Shown piece by piece: positions 54,001 through 62,765 of a stretch of DNA of 64,000 nucleotides. Where the stretch lies: positions 992,001-1,056,000 of the forward strand of contig NZ_CP130749.1 in assembly GCF_030563405.1 (NCBI RefSeq), given 5' to 3'. The position numbers and the translations under genes are program-made. Every line of letters starts with the position of its first letter. Position 1 is the first letter of the stretch. The notes beneath the pieces are model-generated. The model saw only the letters and a list, made by a program, of their open reading frames with translations. It searched no databases and was not told the DNA's origin. Source of the stretch: Vibrio sp. SNU_ST1. Lineage in GTDB: Bacteria; Pseudomonadota; Gammaproteobacteria; Enterobacterales; Vibrionaceae.

Positions 54001-57000
54001 CACCAAACGACCAGGACTTAAGCTCCACGTTATATCTGGAACCCAACTTGAATTTCCGCCTAAATAACTAGCGATTTTAGCCCCATTAACAACCGGACCT
54101 TTTGAATCTAGCAAAACGTTAAATTTAGGTGCACTGGGTGTCTGCCGATTAACTCTATTAGACAAATTGTCTTCAGCGTTAACATATACCGCCCAGTTTC
54201 CATCTTCGGGACTAATAATTTTGCCCTCAGTACTACACTTATTCCCAGAGCACAGCTTTACCTTAAAATCATTCTCTGTATTACTTGAAAAGTGTGAACT
54301 AGCCTCATAATCATGCGTAACACCCGTTACCGAGTTATAGAACGTAAGGCCACGCATATTCAGCTTATCACCAACAATATCGTCAATTTTGAAAGTTAGT
54401 TCTTGGACATAATTGGTGTTTAAATAAACACTCTCGTCGATTGGTTGGCCGTTCCCATCGCTAGGAGAAATATACGTTGCTAAGGGAAATTCGTTATCAA
54501 TGTACAATCTTACTGTGTGAGGAGCGTGTCCATTGTAGCCATAGCTATTTTGATGTTCATCCATAGCACTCGTTATAAGTGCAAATTCAACCATACCTTT
54601 GAGATCTGAAGACTCCGTATTAAGGGTAAATAAATACTCTTTTTTATAGTTATCACCACTACCTGACTCTTGAATATTCACATCAATTGGGATTCCCGCA
54701 TTGGGCTTGTTTTTTTCATACCACATAGTAGAAAAAGAGGGCTGACTACCCGCTTTTACAACAATGCCAGACGGATCTTCCAAGACAACTCGAGAATCAA
54801 CTACACCAGCCACGTAATGCTTGTTTCCGACCCATGTTTCTCGACCATTTTCGATGTTCAGGGATGGTTTAGGCGGTGATTTGTCAATACTTTCACCCTC
54901 GCCCTCAATAACTGATTTGTTATTTAAATCAGGGTTAGCCATTGATATATGGTCGGCGTACCTTTGAGCGAAGTTAGCTTCAACACCATATTTAACAGTC
55001 ATAATGTCATAATATGACTGTGCTAAATCATGCCGATAAGAATCTGAACTAAATTCATAGGAGTCTAAAACTAGTTTTTTTCCACCACTACCAATGCCAT
55101 TTGCTAGACCATCATATTGCAAATCATCGTAAATGGCGGAAGCAAAATCAACAGAGCTACTCAAAAGCATATTATGCTTTTGAGTCAGATCGTAAATAGC
55201 TTCCACTAAAAATCTGTGTATATAATTATTCGACAATTTTTCTGGAATTGCTCCTTGAAGCATCTCATTCGTTGCGTACGATACAAGAGTTGGGTCAAAC
55301 CCGAAAAAGGACTGACTACCATCAGCTAGAGCATTTTGGACATCGCCTAAAATTTGGAAAGCAACCTCAGGTGTTTTATTTCCAGCCTCAACTTGATTCC
55401 ATTGAGAGTCAAACAATCCGGTTTGGTATGCCGATAGTTCAGTAATATAAAATGTCTTGGAGCCATTAAGTTTAAAGTAAGCTCCTAAGTTTGTGCTATT
55501 TAAGTCAACTTTCTCTGACTGTGAGTCTGGATTTTTCTGCCATTTATAGTAATAGGGCTGTGTATTACCATCAACACCGATTAAACGTACCCGCATAAAA
55601 TCGTAGTTCACGACATCAGTTGTCGTATCACATCCTGCAACATCAAGAGCTTTAGTTGCTCCATTGCTTTCTATATGTTGAATCGTGGTGCATCTGCCTA
55701 ACGAAGTAAATTCACCCTTGGGATTTAACCCCTCTAACAAAACATTAGCGCCAATAAAAGGAGTAACGATCGTCATCGTTGGTAAATCGAAACTGCTTCG
55801 AAAATAAACACTTTGTTCAGCGCTTTCATTTTCAGATTCATCAATAGTTTGAATAACTAACTTTTGACTGGTGTTTTCCGACGTTGAATCGAAGTTATCG
55901 CCCAATATTTCTTTGACGAAGGGAACATAGTAGATCACTTCATTTACATGGCCGTCTTCATCCAGAATACTCTCATGTGGAATGTTAGCGCTAGAAGCTA
56001 CAGTATCGGTCACCTTTTGAAGCACGTAATTATTATCATTATTTTGGCTAACGTAATATTTTACAACTAACTTAAGTTTTTCAGCACTAGTACCTAACCC
56101 GATATTGCCATTACCATCAGATACCCTTACGCGAATATATGGAATTTTATTTTCTTTTAAGAGATTTATATTGAAATTACTAAAATCAACACTCGGTATT
56201 GAACTTAAAATCCCTTTACTAGCGTAAAGGTAATCGATTTTCAGGTATTCACGAGTCGAGTTAACCGACTCTGATGTATACGTATCTTGTGTATATATAT
56301 CTTCTTTCGTTACTCGCTCACCATCAACACCAACATTCACGTAATTCATTGGGGCATTTTCAGGGTAGCTAATCACTTGTGCTGGTACTTGATCATCACG
56401 AGCGACTTCGTGAATCTTCTTACCAACATTACCTTTGCTATCACTCGCTTTAATTAAAAATGTCGTTTGCGTTACAAATTCACTTGTTGAATATTCTTTA
56501 CTGAATTCACAGGTATATCCTCCACAAGCAACGACTTCATCCAAGCCACCTTTAAATGAAACAGTAACTGATTCAACCAGTTGCGAGCCTTCTTTTACGA
56601 TGCCTTTAAGTACATATTCTTGGGTACTATTATTTATTGAACTGCTTGAAGTGACTTCAATTACAGGCGCATAATTGTCCCATTTAAACTCGACGTAATG
56701 ACCTGTATCACGTGTTTTAACTAGCTCATTGCCCAAGACATCTGTGGTATAAAAAGCCAAACGGGCGGCGGTAACATTTGAAATATCAGTTTTAGGGTCA
56801 ATTTCCACAGCATCGATAGCTTTAGTGTTTACCCTTACTTTTACGCTTGTTTCACGAAGACCCGCCTGAAAGTCATTAAACTCTATAAAACAAAAATCAC
56901 TACCCGAAGTCGTCTTATCGTCACACTTATGTCCATAAGACCACTCTCCATTCAATTGGTATTCTAGATACGCGGAGATACCTTGAACGCCGATTTCATC

Positions 57001-58056
57001 ATTTATTTTTATATCCAGTCTATCAACCCCTGCCAACACATCGCTGTCTGTTCGAGACACAATAGGAGCTTGGGTATCAATTGCAGTTTCATCACGGGGT
57101 GGCAACACACCCTCGATTCCTGTGCTAGTACCAAGGTCGTTAACTTTATTACTGAACTCAACATAGTCGCCTGCGCCCGTGCCCGAAACATTTAAGTTGA
57201 GATCATTGACGACAATCAGAACATGCTGAGCTAAATCGTTAGTGTAAATATCACTAGAAACTTTTTGCTGACCAAAGGTTAAAGGGGTTACGCCTCCTGA
57301 CACTGCACTTATTTCTTGCCCATCTAGAAGACCATCAGCAATCACATCTCGATACTGAATATCCGCTAAATGAATCGAAGTGTAAATATCACTTTGAGTT
57401 TCACCGTATTTTTGGATTAGGTCGTTCGCAAATGAAGAATAAGCGGTTAACAAGGCGCCATATTTATGTCCTGATGTAGCAAAGCTACTTTGACCGCCTT
57501 TAGTTATGTCAATTGGTTTGGTTTCGTTAACATTGAAACCATACATATCGTTAATGCTATTAATTGATTCAGATATAGCATCAGAATCGGATGCTCCCTT
57601 GCCAACCTTATATTTAGTTAAGCCCGATACGATGTTCGTCAAAGGGGTTATCATTAAGCTCTGGTCACCACCTTCCTTGTAGTTAACCATGGCCTCTAAA
57701 CGGAGTGTCTTTCCGTTACTAGAAGACACCGTATTTTTTGTTAGAGGGTCAGTATAACTGCCTTCTTTTGCTACGATGAAAAGTGGCATCGATGAAGATT
57801 CAAATTCAACCTTATAGTCACCAAAGGCATCGGAAGTTGTACTTGCCAGCTTCCTACCTAAGTTTCCATCCTTGTATTCGAACACCTCTATCTTTGCACC
57901 ACTTACAGGGGCATCATAAACGTTACCCGAGATGCTTCCTGTATTCCTTGCTGGCGGGATGTTATCACCACCACCTTCCCCACCACCACATGCACTTAAG
58001 AAAAGCGATGTAACAATAAGGCCTAATGTTGATTTGTGCGTATATTTAGTGAACAT
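48028..58056 (-). CDS. Giant Ig-repeat surface lipoprotein, putative adhesin
   Basis: 3342 residues. Lipoprotein signal MFTKYTHKSTLGLIVTSLFLSAC, then a Gly-rich linker. Residues about 40-130 form a carboxypeptidase-regulatory-like fold (GSISGNVYDAPVSGAKIEVFEY); about 130-300 a helical domain that recurs further on (YDLTQKHNMLLSSSVDFASAIYDD region). Most of the rest is diverse Ig-like/cadherin-like domains (repeated IDNEFPLATYISP, VDNKGPVIELAEP, DRDGPSLKL-type linkers). The C-terminal ~700 residues are nearly identical 192-residue repeats. The last repeat breaks after NPTHQAIG and is replaced by a 42-residue unrelated tail. The protein is probably exposed on the surface and acts in attachment. 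It has its own terminator and is divergent from an M23 peptidase. Confidence 0.85.
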   Translation of the reverse strand: MFTKYTHKSTLGLIVTSLFLSACGGGEGGGDNIPPARNTGSISGNVYDAPVSGAKIEVFEYKDGNLGRKLASTTSDAFGDYKVEFESSSMPLFIVAKEGSYTDPLTKNTVSSSNGKTLRLEAMVNYKEGGDQSLMITPLTNIVSGLTKYKVGKGASDSDAISESINSINDMYGFNVNETKPIDITKGGQSSFATSGHKYGALLTAYSSFANDLIQKYGETQSDIYTSIHLADIQYRDVIADGLLDGQEISAVSGGVTPLTFGQQKVSSDIYTNDLAQHVLIVVNDLNLNVSGTGAGDYVEFSNKVNDLGTSTGIEGVLPPRDETAIDTQAPIVSRTDSDVLAGVDRLDIKINDEIGVQGISAYLEYQLNGEWSYGHKCDDKTTSGSDFCFIEFNDFQAGLRETSVKVRVNTKAIDAVEIDPKTDISNVTAARLAFYTTDVLGNELVKTRDTGHYVEFKWDNYAPVIEVTSSSSINNSTQEYVLKGIVKEGSQLVESVTVSFKGGLDEVVACGGYTCEFSKEYSTSEFVTQTTFLIKASDSKGNVGKKIHEVARDDQVPAQVISYPENAPMNYVNVGVDGERVTKEDIYTQDTYTSESVNSTREYLKIDYLYASKGILSSIPSVDFSNFNINLLKENKIPYIRVRVSDGNGNIGLGTSAEKLKLVVKYYVSQNNDNNYVLQKVTDTVASSANIPHESILDEDGHVNEVIYYVPFVKEILGDNFDSTSENTSQKLVIQTIDESENESAEQSVYFRSSFDLPTMTIVTPFIGANVLLEGLNPKGEFTSLGRCTTIQHIESNGATKALDVAGCDTTTDVVNYDFMRVRLIGVDGNTQPYYYKWQKNPDSQSEKVDLNSTNLGAYFKLNGSKTFYITELSAYQTGLFDSQWNQVEAGNKTPEVAFQILGDVQNALADGSQSFFGFDPTLVSYATNEMLQGAIPEKLSNNYIHRFLVEAIYDLTQKHNMLLSSSVDFASAIYDDLQYDGLANGIGSGGKKLVLDSYEFSSDSYRHDLAQSYYDIMTVKYGVEANFAQRYADHISMANPDLNNKSVIEGEGESIDKSPPKPSLNIENGRETWVGNKHYVAGVVDSRVVLEDPSGIVVKAGSQPSFSTMWYEKNKPNAGIPIDVNIQESGSGDNYKKEYLFTLNTESSDLKGMVEFALITSAMDEHQNSYGYNGHAPHTVRLYIDNEFPLATYISPSDGNGQPIDESVYLNTNYVQELTFKIDDIVGDKLNMRGLTFYNSVTGVTHDYEASSHFSSNTENDFKVKLCSGNKCSTEGKIISPEDGNWAVYVNAEDNLSNRVNRQTPSAPKFNVLLDSKGPVVNGAKIASYLGGNSSWVPDITWSLSPGRLVEVDMKRESGRRFTLQHYETEPAVSAEPYLLGTQPNVEVRLVADAFKYNEKNVFYVTATDSSYPSGTNNGEFEFQVDNKGPVIELAEPWVVDNNSGESYVLGSHFTVKLNSISDDSDVSKVELWQQGQGAAIRSIVPKNPTQPFDIEIAENLSRNIVIGDDNKANLYLKAVDEYGFESETEMKAILLDREGPSLKLNAFDPDSYYVGGYIFNLSAQDLNGRGTASTDGVNKATLEYWTFKENASDASTSVGEDMKVPLGGQNDGDSAVRTIRLAGSDVRGNTTSVDYAVKVQNSEPTIHSVTFTYEDGTPISSGGGNQITRNDPVIITIDAEDQSGIPLVEGTYQYGEQSNKISFSQKDGLWQARLTSAELSNDGSYELRFKVYNNVRYNSGQDRPTSERSESINVQRQGVVLSIAKPNDFQSHIAGDTLNVEFAPVGNVKAKKLECWVRENYTSDGVPNDGSNNAYSGVITNPQESYKCGVKTNVNMSVSPVVLIAKTVGTNGTETVSKFSFNMMDIEAPLVEQNTYQFTGNDVGLNAKGEKMLSLTLSFKDNLSGVNIIDGNKPLLVRNRLNIPFEPKSCSTVSDVTTCTYTELYADILPPGALRHLYTIKNLSDSAGNLGSDHALELLLPAQGDLDVIISSPTADSIIRGETLEMNFKVKVRKNSDLENVVANLYGTAYSLNDHPEKFYPFTTCANGYFCSTFIAPLDDKLDGQSIKPRIQVIDVWGESKSDEVSVMVDNSKPNIDGSVTLSQSPDNANLIRFQFSAWDDGSGLASVKYTVINPKHVFDKDDVGDSSHLYFELPKTDLQGVNSIRVNVEATDNVGWAQNKTIDIDISTPTIGVAFDRISSLQGGKLVFTNNSQVFNITSNEGANVKASHYSIDLIPNSGSTISFTGKIVSAKGSDTMTFGVDDQLPYKYKVTVTDSIGRTITDFDMFNRSYNAQGVESIVDYQAPVITSITGRQDSMTPVNGQYYVNVRAYLSDKNISSVASTADNGTGILVNPQSIVKPANDGDPYLIRYLLSPGNYSLKVTAVDLVGHKVDKLIDQKVAAASIPALAISTTASMPLAGGVEIPLLFTFTEEVNNFEFLDLKVNASDGNDTGILKQASWRTTDNITWTVDYITPIKQNKTITIRVDDDSYQSVNTIPGTGDSLVLGVEGVLPTLSNVTFDPMHQQVGKDVQVALEFDKELQEVAAMLGGNQINSLTATADKKVWKGNVQVPDTNELSVALIVEKYKDLVGNLGAQDSTHSLPITPTLVITPVSSVDGSNAANLAFSGTSTRFDGQGLSLEVKAQGNDAVLKSGSATVANGGAWSSSTVDISDQPNGTYSVIVTGTNASGVQVTESASFTLAQAMPTLTSATFNPTHQAIGQSVSISLKFDKALQAASAELGGTVISLTKSADVRVWTGDVLVPASSDLNVDLVVKDYQDLSGNLGAQDSTHSLPITPTLEITPVGSVDGSNATSLVFSGTSTRFDGQGLSLEVKAQGSDAVLKSGSATVANGGAWSSSTVDISDQPNGTYSVIVTGTNASGVQVTESANFTLAQAAPTLTRATFNPTHQAIGQSVSVSLKFDKALQAASAELGGTVISLTKSADARVWTGDVLVPASSDLNVDLVVKNYQDLSGNVGAQDSTHSLPITPTLVITPVSSVDGSNATSLVFSGTSTRFDGQGLSLEVKAQGNDAVLKSGSATVANGGAWSSSTVDISDQPNGTYSVIVTGTNASGVQVTESASFTLAQAMPTLTSATFNPTHQAIGQSVSVSLKFDKALQAASAELGGTVISLAKSVDARVWTGDVLVPASSDLNVDLVVKDYQDLSGNLGAQDSTHSLPITPTLVITPVSSVDGSNAVKLAFSGTSTRFDGQGLSLEVKAQGNDAVLKSGSATVANGGAWNSSTVDISDQPNGTYTVIVKGTNASGVQVTESANFTLAQAAPTLTSATFNPTHQAIGAEAAVIESVFTLNKGVRSAAVIKPNLFHQTFELDCNKKFAA
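48160..50275. repeat. 576-bp tandem repeats inside the giant lipoprotein gene
   Basis: Three full units and parts of two more, each 576 bp (192 codons), recur with only scattered changes; for example the codons for LAQA recur near 48209, 48785, 49361 and 49937. Each unit encodes two Ig-like domains (NPTHQAIGQSVSVSLKFDKALQ and DGQGLSLEVKAQGNDAVLKSGS). The units are visibly GC-richer than the upstream 7.7 kb of the same gene. The composition change falls near 50275, in the middle of a domain. Confidence 0.93.
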
Positions 58057-58314
58057 AGTATTCTGGCAGAGTATATTTTGTCGCGATTATATTATCGTCT
58101 GGAATTTTCTCAACATGACAGAATAACTACTTATAAAGTACAATTTGGCTAAATAAAAAGGTGAAAGGTTTGTTTTTTGTCGGTCTAAAAAAACACCCTA
58201 CACCTTTAACCAGTCGTTACGAAGGAATTAACTAAAACAACATGATAAAAAAATGAATAAATATTATGATCTAATCCCAACTTTCACCCATTAATTGAAT
58301 TTTATTGATAGCTT

Positions 58315-59274
58315 ATGTACTTTAAAAGAGAGCGACATTTAAGTCTAAACGCCTTAAAATCCGGTTATCTGATGATTTTAGTTGTCATCCCTATCGCTAT
58401 ATACCTAATTGTAAGCCATTCAAATACTAATAAAAAACAAGCTCCTAACGTAACTAGTTCCGAAAATCGTCCGACTATAATACCTGTTACTACATCTGAA
58501 ATGGTTTCAGGTGTTGTTGAATATACTTTTATCAGTTCTGTACTATCTTCTGGTTTGACGAATAACGAATTAAAATCACTATTGAGTTTATTAGGAGACA
58601 ATTTTGACATTATAAAATCAGTTAATAACGGTGATAAGTTCTCAATAAAAACCCAAAATAACGGAATCAATCAAGAATATGTCAGTGCTTTTTACTATTT
58701 AGGTAGTGATATAGAGTTTTTCGCAATGAGAGGAGCTGATGATAATATTTACAATGAAAATGGCTATAAATTAAACAATGACTATGTATTCCCTCTTCCT
58801 CTGCATTTTCGAGTGAGTTCACCGTTCGATTTAAACAGAAAACACCCAATAACTAACCGTATTACACCACATTTCGGAACAGATTACGCGACCCCTATTG
58901 GTACAAAAATTCGTTCACTGTCAGATGGCGTTGTTTTGAAGTCTCGCTATAACCGTTTTGCCGGAAATTACCTAACCATAAAGCATACTGATGGAAACTA
59001 CGCACGCTACCTGCACCTCTCAGAAAGACATGTTTTGACTGGGGATTTTATAACAAAAGGTCAGATAATCGGTTTGACTGGCAATTCAGGTAGAACAACG
59101 GGACCTCACTTACACTTAGAGTTGTCGGTTGCAGGAGTCCCAGTAAACTTTGAACAATATATCAACTCAGAGAAGGGCCATAGCAACCAATTCATATACA
59201 TAGCTCAAACAGAACATAAACAACTAAAAAGAAAACTTGTTCAATTTATCCAATCAAATCAACCCTCAACATAG
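58315..59274 (+). CDS. M23-family peptidoglycan endopeptidase, membrane-anchored
   Basis: 319 residues. One N-terminal membrane segment (YLMILVVIPIAIYLIV, about 18-33) without a cleavage site, then a periplasmic part. The LytM/M23 zinc site is complete: HFGTD (His186, Asp190), RYLHLS (His234) and GPHLHLEL (His265, His267). An N-terminal domain like those of the ShyA/MepM group precedes it (SSVLSSGLTNNELKSLLSLLGDNFDIIKSVNNGDKF). It should cut peptide cross-links in peptidoglycan. It is a monocistronic gene, divergent from the giant lipoprotein gene across 258 bp. Confidence 0.92.
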   Translation: MYFKRERHLSLNALKSGYLMILVVIPIAIYLIVSHSNTNKKQAPNVTSSENRPTIIPVTTSEMVSGVVEYTFISSVLSSGLTNNELKSLLSLLGDNFDIIKSVNNGDKFSIKTQNNGINQEYVSAFYYLGSDIEFFAMRGADDNIYNENGYKLNNDYVFPLPLHFRVSSPFDLNRKHPITNRITPHFGTDYATPIGTKIRSLSDGVVLKSRYNRFAGNYLTIKHTDGNYARYLHLSERHVLTGDFITKGQIIGLTGNSGRTTGPHLHLELSVAGVPVNFEQYINSEKGHSNQFIYIAQTEHKQLKRKLVQFIQSNQPST

Positions 59275-59339
59275 GCTTCATCCTGTTATAGCACTTAGTT
59301 TCCTTGTTTAGTCGAATCGACCTAATACGATTTAACATT

Positions 59340-59607
59340 CTAGAAAGACAACCGATTGTTTAAGTTTGACATTTTCAATTGCGAATTATTTTTCTCTGTC
59401 GCTGATTTTCGCATCTTTTTGACGGCATTACGTCCTCCATAGGTTTTATGGTTCATATAACGATAACTGTCGTGTAGCAGCAGCGACACCGACTTTGTCA
59501 GCTAACTTAAGCGCTTCGACTTTGAATTCATAAGCATGTTTGATTCGTGTTTTCTTGTTGTCATTGTACTCACTTAACTCAGTGCCCCAAACTGCTGGTC
59601 CGGACAT
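59340..59607 (-). pseudogene. IS3-family transposase OrfA remnant
   Basis: The minus strand reads KKTRIKHAYEFKVEALKLADKVGVAAATRQLSLYEP and then meets an in-frame stop at 59446. After a frame change the sequence continues RNAVKKMRKSATEKNNSQL down to about 59340. This matches the N-terminal helix-turn-helix and following leucine-zipper region of IS3/IS911-type OrfA. There is no OrfB and no clear inverted repeats. It is a decayed fragment that marks past insertion-sequence activity between the accessory region and nasA. Confidence 0.75.
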
Positions 59608-59622
59608 TGTATTCTCAAATAA

Positions 59623-59648
59623 AAGCACCGACGTAATTGTCGGCGCTT
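59623..59648 (-). terminator. Terminator of nasA
   Basis: On the minus strand AAGCGCCGAC and GTCGGTGCTT pair fully (one G-U) around a six-base loop, followed by a T-rich TTATTT. It lies 33 bp after the nasA stop. Confidence 0.8.
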
Positions 59649-59681
59649 AACTTTAAGTATGAATAGGTTAGAGGTAGTCAG

Positions 59682-62279
59682 CTACTTCGCCATAGTACTC
59701 AAGAACTCGGCTTCGAACTCTTCATCGGCTACTCGGGTTAGGCATTCCACCAGCCAATCGATGCTTTGATGGTCGAGCTTACTGTTCACTACGAACGCTT
59801 GCTTCACACCAAATTGATCCAGCTTGGCAGACCCGTAGTTCTTGAATGACTTATTACCGTGGTAATGGAGTGATTTAATCGCTTCTGTATTGGGTTCAGG
59901 CAAGGCATCGAGGGTGTTGGCAAGCTGGATCACCAACTCCATCGGGTTCTTAGATGATGAGATGCGATACAGAAAACCTCCCTCCACTCTTTGGCGAACC
60001 CAATAATCAAAGCCACTGCAATCCATCACTTTGTCGCTGACCAATGCGGCTTCACTGCGGTAGCCACACGGCTCTACGACAACAGGTGTGTGTTTGAATT
60101 CTGGTTGGCCTGATGCCGCATCGGTATGAGGTAAGATTAAGTCGCACGGTTTGCTGTCTTTAGCGGTCGGTGCATTCCAGTGAATTGGCATGAAGACTTG
60201 TTCGCGGCGCATCTCTTTGGTCACTACTAAGCGGGCTTTGCACTCCCCTTGTGCACTGCGCACTTTCACTACAGGATTAATAGTGGCGTGGTTGAAAGCA
60301 TCTAAGCCAAATTCATCTAAGCCGAACTTTTCTAAACCAAGTGCAGCGACCGTATCTGGGTGCATGGCAACAAAAGGTTCGGGAGTATGTTCACCTAAGC
60401 CAGCAGCCAAGCCAGTTCGGCTCATGGTGTGCCATTGATCTCGGATTCGCCCTGTGTTCATGATGAGCGGAAATTCGATACTGGTATCGGCAATCGGCTT
60501 ATCGTGTTCAACCGCAATAAACTGCGCCTTGCCAGATTCAGTAAAGAACTCGCCATTGGTGAACATGCGCTGTTCAATGATCTCTGGTTGATACTCAAGT
60601 ACTGGCCACTGCTGTGGAGTCAGCTCGCCATAGCCTTTTTCGTCCAGTTTAGTTAATCCAATTAAGCACAAATCACGCGCTTTGCCCGTTTCATTACCGA
60701 GCGCTGTCATCTCGCTATACTCTTTGAAGATCTCGCCTTCGTGGCGGAAGTCAAACTGCTCTTTGAATCCCATTTTTTGCGCGACTTCTTTTAATATCCA
60801 CCAATCAGGTTTAGCTTCTCCTGGGCTTGGTAATATGCGGCGCTGACGTGAGATTCGACGCTCAGAGTTAGTCACGGTGCCGGACTTTTCACTCCACCCC
60901 TGCGCAGGCAACACCACATCAGCCAAACGTGTGGTTTCCGTATCGGCAATGCAGTCCGACACCACCACAAACGGGCACTTTTCTAGTGCGGTTTTGATTT
61001 TCTCGCTATCAGGCAAACTCACGACTGGGTTGGTTGCCATGATCCACACAGCTTTTATCTTGCCCTCATTCATGGCATCAAACAGGTCGATCGCTTTCAA
61101 CCCTGCATGTGTGGCTAAGCTGTCGGTCTGCCAAAATTCGCTCACGGTTTGGTGTGATTGTGGATCACCAAATTCAAAGTGTGCCGCTAAGGTATTGGCT
61201 AAGCCGCCTACTTCACGCCCACCCATCGCGTTCGGTTGGCCTGTGACAGAGAATGGTCCCATGCCCGGCTTACCGATTTTGCCAGTCGCTAAGTGGCAGT
61301 TAATAATGGCGTTTACCTTGTCGCACCCTTGTGTGGATTGGTTTACACCTTGGGAATAAATAGTCAGTACCTTCTCGTTAGATGCAAACCACTGGTAGAA
61401 CTGTTCGAGTTGCTGCTCAGTAAGCCCGGTCAGTTTAGGAACGCTTTTGTCGCCGTTATTTGATTCGGTATAGTCTGATTCGGTATAACGGTAATCTGTG
61501 GCGGTTCGTATCGCTTCAGTAAAACCTTGGGTGTGTTTTTCAATGTAATCAGAGTCGATTTTGTCGTTGTCATCTAAGTAGGCTAATAAACCATTGAACA
61601 GCGCCACGTCTGAGCCTGACTCCAATGCCAAGTGTATGTCAGCAATTTCACAGGTGTCGGTGTAACGCGGGTCTATGACGATCACTTTCATTTCTGGGTT
61701 GGCTTGCTTGGCAGCACGTAAGCGCTGGAAAAGAACCGGGTGACACCAAGCGAGGTTTGAGCCAGTGATGACGACCACTTCTGCTTGCTCGAGGTCTTCA
61801 TAGCAAACTGGTACTGTGTCTGCACCAAATGCACGCTTATGCCCAACCACAGTTGAAGCCATACAAAGGCGAGAATTACTGTCGATATTGCCGCTACCGA
61901 TGAAGCCTTTCATCAGTTTATTGGCAACATAATAGTCTTCAGTAAGCAGCTGACCAGAAACATAAAACGCGACCGAATCGGCTCCAAATTCTTCGATCGT
62001 TTGATTGAATTTGTCTGCGACTAACTGAGTTGCACTGTTCCAATCCAGCTCTTGTTTTTGGTCATTCTGAATATGAGCTGGTTGTGTAAGACGACCTAAA
62101 GGCGTGACGGTGTCGCCAAGCGCAATCCCTTTAGTACATAGCTTTCCGTAATTTGACGGGTGGTCTTTATCACCACGTACTTCTAGTTTTCCTAGCGATG
62201 TCGGTCTCGCTTCTATTCCGCACCCCACACCGCAATAAGCACAGGTCGATTTTATCCAGCCGCTGTTTGAATCGGTCAT
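59682..62279 (-). CDS. nasA: NasA, assimilatory nitrate reductase catalytic subunit
   Basis: 865 residues from ATG 62279; a TTG at 62294 is in frame. Reduces nitrate to nitrite in the cytoplasm, with a molybdenum-bisMGD cofactor and one [4Fe-4S] cluster. Cluster ligands are Cys13, Cys16, Cys20 and Cys48. MGD-binding motifs are visible: SRLCMASTVVGHKRAFG, VVITGSNLAWCHPVLFQRL, VIDPRYTDTCEIADIHL, GQPNAMGGREVGGLANTLAAH. No twin-arginine signal, which separates it from periplasmic NapA. Divergent from nirB, which encodes the next step. Preceded by a sigma-54-type promoter. Confidence 0.95.
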   Translation of the reverse strand: MTDSNSGWIKSTCAYCGVGCGIEARPTSLGKLEVRGDKDHPSNYGKLCTKGIALGDTVTPLGRLTQPAHIQNDQKQELDWNSATQLVADKFNQTIEEFGADSVAFYVSGQLLTEDYYVANKLMKGFIGSGNIDSNSRLCMASTVVGHKRAFGADTVPVCYEDLEQAEVVVITGSNLAWCHPVLFQRLRAAKQANPEMKVIVIDPRYTDTCEIADIHLALESGSDVALFNGLLAYLDDNDKIDSDYIEKHTQGFTEAIRTATDYRYTESDYTESNNGDKSVPKLTGLTEQQLEQFYQWFASNEKVLTIYSQGVNQSTQGCDKVNAIINCHLATGKIGKPGMGPFSVTGQPNAMGGREVGGLANTLAAHFEFGDPQSHQTVSEFWQTDSLATHAGLKAIDLFDAMNEGKIKAVWIMATNPVVSLPDSEKIKTALEKCPFVVVSDCIADTETTRLADVVLPAQGWSEKSGTVTNSERRISRQRRILPSPGEAKPDWWILKEVAQKMGFKEQFDFRHEGEIFKEYSEMTALGNETGKARDLCLIGLTKLDEKGYGELTPQQWPVLEYQPEIIEQRMFTNGEFFTESGKAQFIAVEHDKPIADTSIEFPLIMNTGRIRDQWHTMSRTGLAAGLGEHTPEPFVAMHPDTVAALGLEKFGLDEFGLDAFNHATINPVVKVRSAQGECKARLVVTKEMRREQVFMPIHWNAPTAKDSKPCDLILPHTDAASGQPEFKHTPVVVEPCGYRSEAALVSDKVMDCSGFDYWVRQRVEGGFLYRISSSKNPMELVIQLANTLDALPEPNTEAIKSLHYHGNKSFKNYGSAKLDQFGVKQAFVVNSKLDHQSIDWLVECLTRVADEEFEAEFLSTMAK

Positions 62280-62322
62280 CCGTTTCTCGCTCAATTATCC
62301 ATAATTGTAATAACTTGAACCA

Positions 62323-62338
62323 AGCAAATAACACGCCA
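62323..62338 (-). promoter_or_regulatory. Sigma-54-type promoter of nasA
   Basis: Minus-strand TGGCGT-GTTAT-TTGCT keeps the invariant GG-N10-GC with two mismatches in the -24 box. Transcription would start about 30 bp before the nasA ATG. Confidence 0.65.
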
Positions 62339-62451
62339 CTTAACACCAATTGTCTAACTTGGAAAATTAACCATACAAAACAATAACTTAATAAATAGAG
62401 AAATATCAACAATGAATCCAGAAGAACTTAATCAAGATGGAAACTTAATTT

Positions 62452-62480
62452 TTGCACCACCTTGTAGAAAGTTGCACCAC
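62452..62480 (+). promoter_or_regulatory. Twin TTGCACCAC sites, possible NtrC-type enhancer
   Basis: Two direct copies of TTGCACCAC start 20 bp apart, in the middle of the divergent region and 130-160 bp upstream of the nirB sigma-54 promoter. Each contains TGCACCA, the half-site of NtrC. True NtrC sites are palindromic, so this match is partial. Confidence 0.4.
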
Positions 62481-62608
62481 AAATGCTCATTTATGCCAAT
62501 CTAACAAAAAATCAACACACCACTTTAGGGGTAATTGCGTGCCACCATGGAATTTTAAGAGCTTGAATTTTATATGTTAATTTTTATTTAAATGAACAAA
62601 TCACAATC

Positions 62609-62624
62609 TGGCACCCTCCTTGCT
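62609..62624 (+). promoter_or_regulatory. Sigma-54 promoter of nirB
   Basis: TGGCAC-CCTCC-TTGCT is an exact match to the -24/-12 consensus. Transcription would start near 62636, leaving a leader of about 130 nt before the nirB ATG. Confidence 0.85.
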
Positions 62625-62765
62625 CCACTAAAAACCAAGACTTAGAAAAAACATTTTTGTTTTTCTTGATGATTATGAATTGAGTGGAATCTCAACCCGG
62701 CATTCACTGCTAACGACTAGAAATTAGATGCTAGTAATGATGAAGCCGAGAATAAGGAATGGATT

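Noticed and set aside
62170..62412. 80-codon minus-strand frame overlapping the nasA start
   Set aside because: It covers the nasA 5' region and its sigma-54 promoter in a different frame; no start signal or conserved features.
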